NCBI GenBank assembly: GCA_025936115.1
Contig: JAICTZ010000029.1
Coordinates: 22,435-86,434, forward strand
DNA length: 64,000 nt
Source: Polyangiaceae bacterium
GTDB lineage: Bacteria > Myxococcota_A > Polyangia > Polyangiales > Polyangiaceae
Direction: 5' to 3'
The notes under the pieces were generated by a model. It did not search any database. It had not been told where the DNA came from and worked only from the letters and a program-made list of their open reading frames with translations. The position numbers and the translations under genes are program-made. Positions 26,364 through 35,481 of this stretch are shown here, piece after piece; position 1 is the stretch's first letter; each line of letters starts with the position of its first letter.

Positions 26364-27392
26364 TCAGTGTCCAAACGTGTGCGGGTCGAGCAGGAGCTCC
26401 CAAAACCGCGCAGTGGCGAGCGGCCCCTGGCTCTGAGTCACGAGCAACGCGCTACCGCGTGAATCGTTGACCAGAGTGGGCCCAGCCGTCGAGGTCACCG
26501 CGCCGCGCGCGAAAACCGACGACACCGCGGCCACGAACGACGGCAGGCCCGCAGCGAGGACGCTCACCTGATCGGAAGCGACGTCGATGTCGTAAATTTT
26601 CGGCTGTTTCTCCGCAATCCACGAGCCGAAGACGTTGCTCGGCAGACCTGACCGGCGCGAGTCCGGCACGTCGTCCAACTGATCGTAGTAGGCGCTCACC
26701 TGAACGTAGCGCAAACGCGTGCTCACGATCAGATCAGCCCAGGGATCCATCTCGCCGTTCGGGTTCGACATCAGCGCGCCCGTGGAGCTGAGCGTGCCGA
26801 GCGACGACACGACGACGATTTTGTCGGCGATGCTGGGATCGAGCAGGTAGGCGTCCGCTACGTCGGTGAGCCGCCCGCCCGTCGCGACGGTGAGGGGGCG
26901 GTACGGCAAGCTGAGCTCGTTCGCGGTGGCGAGGATGAAGCGTGCGCCGTCGGAGCCGTTCGGCGTCGTGTCTTCGATCTTGCCGCTCGCGGGCGCTACG
27001 AGCAGGGCGCTGTCGCTCGGGATGACGCCCGCGCTCGGATCCGGCACGTCGAGCCCGCTGTCCTGCGCCGCAGTGAGGAGCCCGCGCCACCCCGTCACGT
27101 TCTCATCCATGTCCGGCCAGGGGGAATTCGCATTCACGACGACACCCACCAAGGGCGGCCCGCCGCCGTTGGCGAGCAGCACGGCGTACTCGCCTTGCCA
27201 ATTGTCCTTGAAGCCGTCGTTCACGAGCACGAGCGGGTTACGCTCGTCGACCGGAAGGAGACCGTGGGGTCGGGTCGAGCCGGCATCGAGCGTCTCGGTG
27301 CATGCGCCAGTGCCCAAGGTGACACCGAGCGCGAAGGCGCACGCACGTAGCCAGTGCCGGGAAGCGTTCGACGGTTCTGAGCGGACGGGCAC
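26364..27392 (-). CDS. Lipoprotein with nucleoside-hydrolase-like fold
   Basis: About 342 residues from a GTG at 27392, chosen because it places a leader ending at LGTGAC. The body starts NPLVLVNDGFKDNWQGEYAVLLAN and continues GVVVNANSPWPDMDENVTGW; further on, ADAYLLDPSIADKIVVVSSLG matches the core of inosine-uridine nucleoside hydrolases. The calcium-binding DxDxxxDD motif of true enzymes is changed to VNDGFKDNW, so activity is doubtful. No Gly-rich linker is present, unlike most neighbours. Convergent with GH2 and divergent from GH31. A sugar-binding or altered N-ribohydrolase role is possible; none is proven. Confidence 0.68.
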   Translation of the reverse strand: MPVRSEPSNASRHWLRACAFALGVTLGTGACTETLDAGSTRPHGLLPVDERNPLVLVNDGFKDNWQGEYAVLLANGGGPPLVGVVVNANSPWPDMDENVTGWRGLLTAAQDSGLDVPDPSAGVIPSDSALLVAPASGKIEDTTPNGSDGARFILATANELSLPYRPLTVATGGRLTDVADAYLLDPSIADKIVVVSSLGTLSSTGALMSNPNGEMDPWADLIVSTRLRYVQVSAYYDQLDDVPDSRRSGLPSNVFGSWIAEKQPKIYDIDVASDQVSVLAAGLPSFVAAVSSVFARGAVTSTAGPTLVNDSRGSALLVTQSQGPLATARFWELLLDPHTFGH

Positions 27393-27548
27393 AGTCCCCT
27401 GAATGCTGTCTCCGGCGGCGCTCGTGTGCACACGAAAACGATGGCTTCGCGCGAAAGCGCCGAGCGACGGCGGGGTCGCGCAGGAAAAAAGAAACGTGCC
27501 CCTGCGCACTTTCGTTACACTCCCGCTCCGCCGCCCGCAGAAGTGCTC

Positions 27549-30272
27549 ATGCGGATTCGCTCGGCGCTCGGCGTCACCAGTGTACTCGGGGGAGCTCTGT
27601 TCTTGGCGGGTTGCGGGTCAGACGAGCACGGCGGGAACAGCGGCAGCGCGGGCGGTGTGCCAGGGGCGGGCGGCATGGTGTCCCACGCGACTGGCGGTGC
27701 GGGACCTAGCGGCGGCGTTACGGGTAGCGGCGCCGCGGGGGGCACTGCCGGCGTGGGCGGCACCGGGGGCACGGGGGGTGCGGGCGGCTCGTCCCAGCCA
27801 GCGGGCGCGAGCGGAACCGGCGGGCTCAATGCGGCAGGGGGTGCGAGTGGGCGTGACGGAACGAGCGGACACGCGGGCGGCGCAGCGGCCGCGGGCGCGA
27901 CGAGCTCTGGCGGCAGCGCGGCGGGCGGGAGTGCGGGCCTGGCGGGCGCTGGCGGCGGAGGTCAAGCGGGCGCCGGCGGCTCGATGCCGTTGACCTGCGC
28001 GAGCCCTGCCCCGACGGGCACGGCCTATGCGGTCGATACGCACGGCGTCACCTTCACGCTCACGGGCGGAAAGATGCGCGTCGAGGTCTGTAAGGAAGAC
28101 ATCATTCGCGTCGAATACACGAGCGCCTCGGCGATTCCGGACAAGACCTCGCTGTCCGTCAACGCCATGTGGGCCGCGACGCCGTTCTGCGTCACCGAAG
28201 CTTCCGGGACGCTGACGATTGCGACGGCCCGCATCAAGGCCAAGGTCGACGAGAGCACGGGCATCGTCAGCTATACCGATGCGAGCGACCATGCGCTCGT
28301 CGCGGAAACGAGCAAGTCCACGGCGGCCGCAACGGTCGAAGGCGTCGCCACGAAGACGATCAAGACGGCGTTCAGTTCGAGCGCCGACGAAGCCTTGTTC
28401 GGCCTCGGCCAGCACCAGGACAGCGTGCTCAACCGCAAGGGCACGAAGCGTCAGCTCCTGAACTCCAACACCGAGATCGATATTCCGCTCTTGGTATCGA
28501 ACAAGGGCTACGGAATCTTGTGGGACAACTACTCCACCTCGAACTTCGACGGCACGGGCAGCACGTCGTACAGCTACTCGTCCGAGGCTGGGGACATGGT
28601 GGACTACTACTTCTTCTATGGTCCGAGCATCGATCAGGTGGTCGCGCTCTATCGCGTCACCACGGGCGCCCCGCCCTTGTTTCCCAAATGGGCGTACGGT
28701 CTGTTTCAGTCGAAGGACCACTACGGGAGCACGAAAGAGCTCATTGCCGTCAAGGACGGCTACCGCAACGCCAAGATCCCGGTCGACGTCATCGTGCAGG
28801 ATTGGGATTATTGGGATCCGAACTCGTGGGGCTCCCACTACATGGATTCGTCGCGCTACGCCGATCCCGCGAGCCTCGTGACGACGATGCACGACGCCAA
28901 CATTCACCTGATGATCTCGATTTGGCCGCTCTACCAATCGATGTCGAACCCGCCGACGGCAGGTGATCAGGACAACTACAACGCGCTCAACGCCATCGGC
29001 GCGCTCATCCCGAGCGGCGGCTCGCATCACTTCTACGACACCTTCAGCGCGGCGGCGCGAACGCTCGTGTATCAACAGATTCACGACCGCCTGATCGCCA
29101 AATACGGCTGGGACGCCATTTGGGCCGACAACACGGAGCCGCAGGCGTACCCCGACTCCATCAACCCGAACGGCAACGGCCTGCGCGGCTTCACGACGGC
29201 GCTCGGCAAGGGGGCGCTCTACATCAACGCCTACCCGCTCCAGCACAACAAAGGTTTATACGAGGGCTGGCGCAGCGTCGGCCCCACGAACAAGCGCGTC
29301 TACGTGCTCACGCGCAGCGCGTTTGCCGGCCAGCAGCGCTACGCGGCCGGCGTCTGGTCAGGCGACATCAACGCCGAATGGGGCGTCTACACGGCACAGG
29401 TGCCCGCGGGCCTGAGCTACGCGGCCTCGGGGATGCCGTATTGGACGACCGACATCGGCGGCTACTTCGGCACGCCCACGGAGGAGCTCTTCACGCGCTG
29501 GTTCCAGTTCGGAGCGTTCTGCAGCACGTTCCGCATCCACGGCCAAGCCACCAAGGAACTCTACGGCTCGCAGTGGAGCGCGACCGGCAAAGCGAATCTG
29601 CTCGCCATCGACAGGCTGCACTATCGACTGATGCCGTACATCTATTCGCTCGCGTGGAAGATGACGAACGAAGGCTACACGCTGATGCGGCCGCTCGTGT
29701 TCGACTTCCAGAGCGACGCGATGGCGCTCGGCATCAAGGATCAATTCATGTACGGCCCGGCCTTCCTCGTGAGTCCCGTCACGACCCAGGGCGCCACCAG
29801 TCGTTCGGTGTACCTGCCCGCCGGCACTTGGTACGACTTCTGGACGGGCTCGACGACGAGCGGCGGCAGCAAGGTGACCGCCAGCGCTCCGCTCAGCCAG
29901 ATCCCGCTGTACATCAAAGCCGGCTCGATCGTCCCCATGGGGCCGGACATCCAGTACGCGACCCAGAGCGCCGATCCCTTGGAGCTCAGGATTTACGGCG
30001 GCGGGGACGCTACCTTCACGCTGTACGAGGACGAGGGCGACGGCTACGCCTATGAAACCGGCGCGCACGCCGAAATCACGTTCAACTGGAGCGAGGCCGC
30101 GAAGACGCTCAGCATCGGCGCACGGACGGGCACGTACACCGGCGTCATCGCCAAGCGCACCTTCAACGTCGTTTGGGTCGGCGCGAGCCACGGCTCCGGC
30201 ATCGATGCGACGGCGACGGCCGACAAGGTCGTGAGCTACGACGGCTCCGCGATCGTCGTGAACGCGCCGTAG
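27549..30272 (+). CDS. GH31 alpha-xylosidase/alpha-glucosidase-like lipoprotein
   Basis: About 907 residues from the ATG at 27549, which starts a leader ending LFLAGC; an in-frame ATG at 27426 adds only basic sequence. The linker occupies about residues 25-150. An N-terminal beta-sandwich (VTFTLTGGKMRVEVCKED) is followed by the GH31 barrel with FPKWAYGLFQSKDHYG, VIVQDWDYW, the nucleophile motif AIWADNTEP (Asp about 527), WSGDINAEW with the acid/base Asp (about 606), and the C-terminal beta domains. The W-x-D-x-TEP form is typical of the alpha-xylosidase branch. It would remove alpha-xylosyl or alpha-glucosyl units; xyloglucan oligosaccharides are a likely substrate. Confidence 0.93.
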   Translation: MRIRSALGVTSVLGGALFLAGCGSDEHGGNSGSAGGVPGAGGMVSHATGGAGPSGGVTGSGAAGGTAGVGGTGGTGGAGGSSQPAGASGTGGLNAAGGASGRDGTSGHAGGAAAAGATSSGGSAAGGSAGLAGAGGGGQAGAGGSMPLTCASPAPTGTAYAVDTHGVTFTLTGGKMRVEVCKEDIIRVEYTSASAIPDKTSLSVNAMWAATPFCVTEASGTLTIATARIKAKVDESTGIVSYTDASDHALVAETSKSTAAATVEGVATKTIKTAFSSSADEALFGLGQHQDSVLNRKGTKRQLLNSNTEIDIPLLVSNKGYGILWDNYSTSNFDGTGSTSYSYSSEAGDMVDYYFFYGPSIDQVVALYRVTTGAPPLFPKWAYGLFQSKDHYGSTKELIAVKDGYRNAKIPVDVIVQDWDYWDPNSWGSHYMDSSRYADPASLVTTMHDANIHLMISIWPLYQSMSNPPTAGDQDNYNALNAIGALIPSGGSHHFYDTFSAAARTLVYQQIHDRLIAKYGWDAIWADNTEPQAYPDSINPNGNGLRGFTTALGKGALYINAYPLQHNKGLYEGWRSVGPTNKRVYVLTRSAFAGQQRYAAGVWSGDINAEWGVYTAQVPAGLSYAASGMPYWTTDIGGYFGTPTEELFTRWFQFGAFCSTFRIHGQATKELYGSQWSATGKANLLAIDRLHYRLMPYIYSLAWKMTNEGYTLMRPLVFDFQSDAMALGIKDQFMYGPAFLVSPVTTQGATSRSVYLPAGTWYDFWTGSTTSGGSKVTASAPLSQIPLYIKAGSIVPMGPDIQYATQSADPLELRIYGGGDATFTLYEDEGDGYAYETGAHAEITFNWSEAAKTLSIGARTGTYTGVIAKRTFNVVWVGASHGSGIDATATADKVVSYDGSAIVVNAP

Positions 30273-30472
30273 CACCGACAGCTCCGTAGAAAACGCGCGA
30301 AGCCGCTCCACGCGGGAGTCGCGCACCACGCCGAAAGTATGGCGAAATTCGGCGGCGCACTCGCCCGGTCATCGCGGAGAATGGCGGGGGCGTGTTGGTG
30401 GTAACTTTCTGAATGCGATGAGCCTCGCTACGCGCAGGGACCGGCGGTGATGTCACGAGGGGGCAAGCCGTA

Positions 30473-32581
30473 ATGTCGCGGGAGGGCAGCGAGGAAATCG
30501 AGCGGCTCACTCGCCTCTACTCCGCGCTCAGCCATATCAACCAAGCGATCGTGCGCAGTCGAACGGACATCGACCTGTTCGCACGGACCTGCGAGAGCCT
30601 CGTCGAGCAGGGGGGCTTCGGAATGGCTTGGATCGGGTGGCGCGATCCGGAAACGGAACAGCTCGTGCCCGTCGCAAGCGCGGGTGACAAACACGCGGTC
30701 CTCGAGAGCATCGAGATCTTCGCGGACGAGCGCGCGGAGGGTCGCGGTCCCTCGGGTTTGGCCTTTCGCGAGAACCGACCGTACATCTGCAACGATCTCT
30801 TCGCCGATCCAGTCACGATCCGCTGGCGTGGGGAGCTCTCGCGCCGGGGGTTCCGCTCCTTGGCGGCGCTGCCGATCCATCTGGGCGGCGCCGTCGCCGG
30901 AACGCTCAGCGTCTACGCCTGCGAGCTCGGGATCTTTCGCGACCAGGAAGTCGCGCTGCTCGTCGCAGCCGCTGCCGACCTCTCATTTGCGCTCGACAGT
31001 CACGCGCGGGAGGCGGCGCGGGAGCGAGCGGAAGCGACGCTCGAGAGCGAGCAGCGCTTGAACCGCGCGCTCGTCGAGGCCATGCCCGGCATCCTCTATC
31101 TCTACGACGAACACGGCCGCTTCCTGCGCTGGAACGCGAATTTCGAGCAGGTGTCCGGGTACTCGGCGGAGGAGATCAAAGGGATGCACCCGCTCGACTT
31201 CTTCCCCGCCGAGGAGAAGGGCCTACTCGAGCAGCGGATCGCCGAAGTCTTCGCCGCAGGCGAAGCCACGGTCGAAGCCAGTTTCGTGGCGAAAGACGGC
31301 CGCAGCGTGCCGTACTTTTTTACGGGCAAGCGGATCCTGCTCGACCGAGCTCCGCACCTCGTCGGCGTGGGAATAGACATTCACGAGCGGCGCCGCGCGG
31401 AGGATGCGCTGAAAAAGAGCGAGGAGCGGTATCGGACGACGCTCGATACGATGCTCGAAGCGTGTCAGCTCTTGGGCTTCGACTGGCGCTACCTGTACCT
31501 GAATCCCGCGGCCGCCAGCCACAACCGCCGGCCGAACGCCGAACTCTGCGGCCGGACCATGCAGGAGGCTTGGCCCGGGATTGAAGGCACCGAGGTCTTC
31601 GCGCTTCTCAAGCGGTGCATGGAGGAGCGAGTTGCAGCACACAGCGAGATCGAGTTCGCCTTTGCCGACGGGTTCAGGGCGTGGTTCGACGTGAGGGCAC
31701 AACCCGTGCCCGAGGGGATCTTCATCGTGTCCATCGACATCAGCGAGCGCAAGAACGCGGAGCGAGCGCTGCGGGAGCTCAACGAGAACCTCGAGCGCAA
31801 GGTCGCCCAACGCACGCTCGAGCTCGAGACTGCGCGCGAGCGCGCGGAGGCGGCCGACCGCCTCAAGTCGGCGTTCCTCGCCACCATGTCGCATGAGCTT
31901 CGCACGCCCTTGAACTCGATCCTCGGATTCACGGGCATCGTCTTGAAAGGCATGGCCGGCCCACTCAATCCCGAGCAGAACAAACAGCTCGGCATGGTGC
32001 AGGGCAGCGCGCGGCATCTGCTCGATTTGATCAATGACGTGCTCGACATCTCGAAGATCGAGGCCGGACAGCTCGAAGTTCGGGTCGAGCCCTTCGATCT
32101 GCGTGCTTCCATCGAGCGCGTGAGCGCGTCCGTCGCGCCGCTCGTCGAGAAAAAGGGGCTCTCCTTGCGCGTCGCCATGCCCGAGCGCGTGGACGGGATC
32201 GTGAGCGACCGCCGGCGCGTCGAGCAGATCCTCATCAATCTGCTCCAGAACGCGATCAAGTTCACCGAGCGGGGCGAGGTGAGACTCACGGTCGATCTCG
32301 AAGGCGCGGCTGACCCGGCTCGGCCTTTGGAGCACCGACTGCGCTTGGTCGTCGCTGACACGGGCATCGGCATGAAGGCAGAGGACCTGTCGCAGCTGTT
32401 CGTGCCCTTTCGTCAGCTCGACTCCGGGCTTCAACGTCAGCACGAGGGGACGGGACTCGGGCTCGCCATCTGCCGCCGGCTGGCAGAGCTGCTCGGCGGA
32501 ACCATCCGCGCGGAGAGCGTTTGGGGAGAGGGAAGCACGTTCACGCTGCTCTTGCCGATGAAGCGAGGCGAACCTGCATGA
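30473..32581 (+). CDS. GAF-PAS-PAS sensor histidine kinase
   Basis: 702 residues, no membrane segment and no signal peptide, so cytoplasmic. An N-terminal GAF-like domain spans about 10-175, followed by a first PAS (about 200-310), a second PAS (about 320-430, with a substituted-looking cavity), a coiled coil and HisKA with the H-box MSHELRTPLNS (His about 474). The HATPase_c domain holds NLLQNAIKF (N box), DTGIGM (G1) and GTGLGLAICRRL (G2). It autophosphorylates on His and passes phosphate on. Its stop overlaps the next gene by four bases, which implies co-translation with the single-domain receiver. The ligand of the GAF/PAS domains is unknown. Confidence 0.95.
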   Translation: MSREGSEEIERLTRLYSALSHINQAIVRSRTDIDLFARTCESLVEQGGFGMAWIGWRDPETEQLVPVASAGDKHAVLESIEIFADERAEGRGPSGLAFRENRPYICNDLFADPVTIRWRGELSRRGFRSLAALPIHLGGAVAGTLSVYACELGIFRDQEVALLVAAAADLSFALDSHAREAARERAEATLESEQRLNRALVEAMPGILYLYDEHGRFLRWNANFEQVSGYSAEEIKGMHPLDFFPAEEKGLLEQRIAEVFAAGEATVEASFVAKDGRSVPYFFTGKRILLDRAPHLVGVGIDIHERRRAEDALKKSEERYRTTLDTMLEACQLLGFDWRYLYLNPAAASHNRRPNAELCGRTMQEAWPGIEGTEVFALLKRCMEERVAAHSEIEFAFADGFRAWFDVRAQPVPEGIFIVSIDISERKNAERALRELNENLERKVAQRTLELETARERAEAADRLKSAFLATMSHELRTPLNSILGFTGIVLKGMAGPLNPEQNKQLGMVQGSARHLLDLINDVLDISKIEAGQLEVRVEPFDLRASIERVSASVAPLVEKKGLSLRVAMPERVDGIVSDRRRVEQILINLLQNAIKFTERGEVRLTVDLEGAADPARPLEHRLRLVVADTGIGMKAEDLSQLFVPFRQLDSGLQRQHEGTGLGLAICRRLAELLGGTIRAESVWGEGSTFTLLLPMKRGEPA

Positions 32582-32964
32582 GCCGCTCCATTCTCCTCAT
32601 CGAAGACAACGAGCAGAACCGCTACCTCCTCACCTTCTTGCTCGAGAAAAGCGGGTACCAGGTGCGAGTCGCCAGCGACGGCCCCGATGGCATCGAGGCC
32701 GCGCTAGCGTCCGTTCCCCTGCTGATTCTGCTCGATATCCAGCTGCCGCGGATGGATGGCTACGCGGTCGCGCGCGCCCTCAGACAGAATAGCGCGCTCG
32801 CCGCGGTCCCCATCGTAGCCGTGACCTCCTACGCCATGCCGGGCGATCGGGAGAAGGCGCTCGCTGCCGGCTGCACCGGCTACATCGAGAAGCCGATCAA
32901 CCCGGACACGTTCGTGGCGGAAATGGAGCTCGCCTTGCCCAGATCGGGGGTCGGGGATCGATGA
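32578..32964 (+). CDS. Single-domain CheY-like response regulator
   Basis: 128 residues from the ATG that overlaps the kinase stop. It consists of one receiver domain with acidic pair Glu9-Asp10, phosphoacceptor Asp53 in LLDIQLPRMDGY, the conserved Thr (VTSYAMPGD) and Lys (IEKPIN). No output domain is present, so it probably acts as a phosphate shuttle between the kinases or a protein-binding signal. Overlap with both neighbours (ATGA on each side) points to a tight three-gene operon. Confidence 0.95.
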   Translation: MSRSILLIEDNEQNRYLLTFLLEKSGYQVRVASDGPDGIEAALASVPLLILLDIQLPRMDGYAVARALRQNSALAAVPIVAVTSYAMPGDREKALAAGCTGYIEKPINPDTFVAEMELALPRSGVGDR

Positions 32965-34670
32965 CGCGCGTGCTCGTCGTCGACGACAAGGAGGAGAACC
33001 TTTACTACCTCCGCACGCTGCTCCAGAGCGATGGGTGGGAGGTCGTTACGGCACGCCACGGCGCGGAAGCATTGACGCTGGCGCGGGAATCGCCGCCGGA
33101 CCTGGTCGTCTCCGATTTGCTGATGCCCGTGATGGATGGCTACACCCTGCTCCGCCACTGGAAGGAGGACGCGCGCCTGAAGGTGGTCCCCTTCGTCGTC
33201 TACACGGCGACGTACACGGAGCCGGAGGACGAGCAACTCGCCTTGAACCTCGGCGCCGATGCCTTCATCTTGAAGCCCACGGAGCCGGACGATTTCCTCG
33301 CTCGGCTGCGCACGGTCAGAGCCCGTACGGCGGCCGCGGGTCAGCCCGGCGTGCAAGCTGCGCTCGAGCCGGAAGTCGGACTGCTCCGCGAATACAGCGA
33401 GACACTGATCCGCAAGCTCGAGCAGAAGACGTTACAGCTCGAGGAGAGCAACCGCGCGCTCGAGAAGGACATCGCGGAGCGTGAGGCGACCGAGGCGACG
33501 CTGCGCGAGACGGAGCGGCAGCTGCGTCACGCGCAGAAGATGGAAGCCGTAGGGCGGCTCGCGGGCGGCGTTGCCCACGACTTCAACAACCTGCTTTCCG
33601 TGATCTTGGGTCACTCGGCATTCGTCCTCGAGGAACTATCGCCGGACGATCCGCTGCGCGAGGAGATCGAGGCCGTGCACGATGCCGGAGAACGCGCGAC
33701 ACACCTGACCAAGCAGCTGCTCGCGTTCAGTCGCCACCAGCTGGTGGAGGCTCGCCCGCTCGATCTGCGCAGGGTGGTCGAGGAAACGGGGAGGATGCTT
33801 TTACGGCTTCTGGGCGAGGACATCGAGCTCTTGCTCGTCACCTCCGCCCCGGCCGATAACGTGCTGGCCGACCCGAGTCAGATCGAGCAGATCATCATGA
33901 ACCTGGCCGTCAACGCCCGCGATGCGATGGTCGACGGGGGCCGGCTCACGCTCGAAGTGGGCAACGTCGAACTCGACGCTACCTACGCGGCGAACCACGT
34001 GGACGTCGCGCCCGGCCCTTACGTCATGCTCGCCGTGACCGATACGGGCACCGGAATCGACCCCGCGACACGGGAGCGGATCTTCGAGCCGTTCTTCACC
34101 ACCAAAGAGCCGGGGAAAGGCACGGGCCTCGGGCTCTCCACCGTGTTCGGCATCGTGCAGCAGAGCCACGGCCACATCTACGTTTACAGCGAGCTCGGGA
34201 TAGGCACGACGTTCAAGCTCTACTTTCCGCGCACGGATCGCGCGGTAGAAACCATCCGGCCCGTCGTTCACTCGACCGAGCCGCTGCACGGCAGCGAAAC
34301 CATCCTGCTCGTCGAGGACGACGCGCTCGTTCGACGCCTGCACGCCTCCATTCTGCAGCGCAACGGCTACCACGTCCTCGAGGCGGAGAACGGCGCCGAG
34401 GCGCTGCTCGAGAGCGCGAAGGTCGCGCAAGGGATCGATCTGCTACTCACCGACGTCGTGATGCCGCGCCTGAACGGAAGGCAGTTGGCTGAGCAGCTCC
34501 GAGCCCAGCAGCCCACGCTCAAAGTCCTCTACGTGTCGGGCTACACCCGCGATTCCGTCATTCACCACGGCCTGCTCGAGCCCGGGATTGCTTTCGTTCA
34601 GAAGCCCATCGCACCGAACTCGCTGCTACGCACGATTCGCGAGCTACTCGACGCTCGCTCGAAGCTTTAG
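32961..34670 (+). CDS. Hybrid histidine kinase (receiver-HisKA-HATPase-receiver)
   Basis: 569 residues. The N-terminal receiver has Asp52 in LVVSDLLMPVMDGY and Lys in FILKPTEP. A coiled coil leads into HisKA with the H-box GGVAHDFNN (His about 206), then HATPase with NLAVNARDAM, DTGTGID and GTGLGLSTV. The C-terminal receiver has phosphoacceptor Asp about 498 in LLTDVVMPRLNG. The AHDFNN form is common in large cytoplasmic hybrid kinases of delta-proteobacteria. With receivers at both ends it can take a signal from the upstream kinase or its CheY-like partner and relay it further. No DNA-binding output is in the operon, so the final target lies elsewhere. Confidence 0.95.
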   Translation: MTRVLVVDDKEENLYYLRTLLQSDGWEVVTARHGAEALTLARESPPDLVVSDLLMPVMDGYTLLRHWKEDARLKVVPFVVYTATYTEPEDEQLALNLGADAFILKPTEPDDFLARLRTVRARTAAAGQPGVQAALEPEVGLLREYSETLIRKLEQKTLQLEESNRALEKDIAEREATEATLRETERQLRHAQKMEAVGRLAGGVAHDFNNLLSVILGHSAFVLEELSPDDPLREEIEAVHDAGERATHLTKQLLAFSRHQLVEARPLDLRRVVEETGRMLLRLLGEDIELLLVTSAPADNVLADPSQIEQIIMNLAVNARDAMVDGGRLTLEVGNVELDATYAANHVDVAPGPYVMLAVTDTGTGIDPATRERIFEPFFTTKEPGKGTGLGLSTVFGIVQQSHGHIYVYSELGIGTTFKLYFPRTDRAVETIRPVVHSTEPLHGSETILLVEDDALVRRLHASILQRNGYHVLEAENGAEALLESAKVAQGIDLLLTDVVMPRLNGRQLAEQLRAQQPTLKVLYVSGYTRDSVIHHGLLEPGIAFVQKPIAPNSLLRTIRELLDARSKL

Positions 34671-34754
34671 CGCCGGCACGCTCTCGCGCGCTTTGCTCGA
34701 ACCAGGATCGGCTCGTGGCCGAGACTCCGTCGTCCGAAGTGCTACGCTACGCGC

Positions 34755-35276
34755 ATGGTGCGGGCATTTTCGACGCTGGTGGCTTTGGCGATGGTCGTGC
34801 TCGGGTCGTGTTCGGAGGAGCACGCGTGCACCGATATCGGCTGCAGCGATCAGGCAAGCTTTACGCTTCGGCCGGCGGGGAGCCTTTGGGATGACGGCGC
34901 GTACACGCTCGAGCTCACGTTCGACGGCACGCGCTACAGCTGCGCGTTCGCGGTCCCGGACGCGCTGCCAAGTACGGGCTCCTGGCAGCCGGTCGACTGC
35001 ACACCGGCGCTGCAGGTCTACCTCACGCCGGAAGTAGATTGTGAGGAGCACAAGGACGGCGACACCGTGAGTCAGGTCTGCACGCCGATCCCCGATCAAT
35101 ATTACCTGCAGGGCTCGATCCAAGGGACCCCCGCCACGCTCGAACTCACGCTAGAGCGAGACACCTCCGCCCTGCTGCACGAGACCCGCACCCTCACGTA
35201 TCAGACCACGCAGCCGAACGGCCCCGAGTGCGGTCCCACGTGCAGCCAAGCGTCGACCGAGTTCACACTGCCGTAG
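34755..35276 (+). CDS. Small lipoprotein of unknown function
   Basis: 173 residues. The leader MVRAFSTLVALAMVVLGSC gives a clear lipobox. The mature part starts with Cys-rich EEHACTDIGCSDQASF and contains six further Cys, beta-rich sequence (YTLELTFDGTRYSC, TPATLELTLERD) and a terminal CGPTCSQAS. Disulfide-stabilised beta-sandwich is plausible. It has no Gly linker and no recognisable catalytic motif. It follows the kinase operon by 84 bases on the same strand, but functional linkage is not shown. Confidence 0.75.
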   Translation: MVRAFSTLVALAMVVLGSCSEEHACTDIGCSDQASFTLRPAGSLWDDGAYTLELTFDGTRYSCAFAVPDALPSTGSWQPVDCTPALQVYLTPEVDCEEHKDGDTVSQVCTPIPDQYYLQGSIQGTPATLELTLERDTSALLHETRTLTYQTTQPNGPECGPTCSQASTEFTLP

Positions 35277-35481
35277 GACTCCGGTACACCGACTGCTTCG
35301 ATTTGTCTTGACGCCTTTCGCGAAGAGCTCGCTCTGCTGAGCGCTATTCAGTGCAAAGGCCGCGCTCTCGTGCCCTGTAATTCGCAGTGAGCGTCTTCAC
35401 GGCGTCGGGACGACTCGACTCGCATTCGCGCGCCCTTTCGCTCGCGAGTGGGTCACAGAGGAGCTCCTAAAACAAGGGCGT

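Noticed and set aside
27618..29246. Minus-strand frame opposite GH31
   Set aside because: Composition typical of antisense to GC-rich genes; no recognisable domain.
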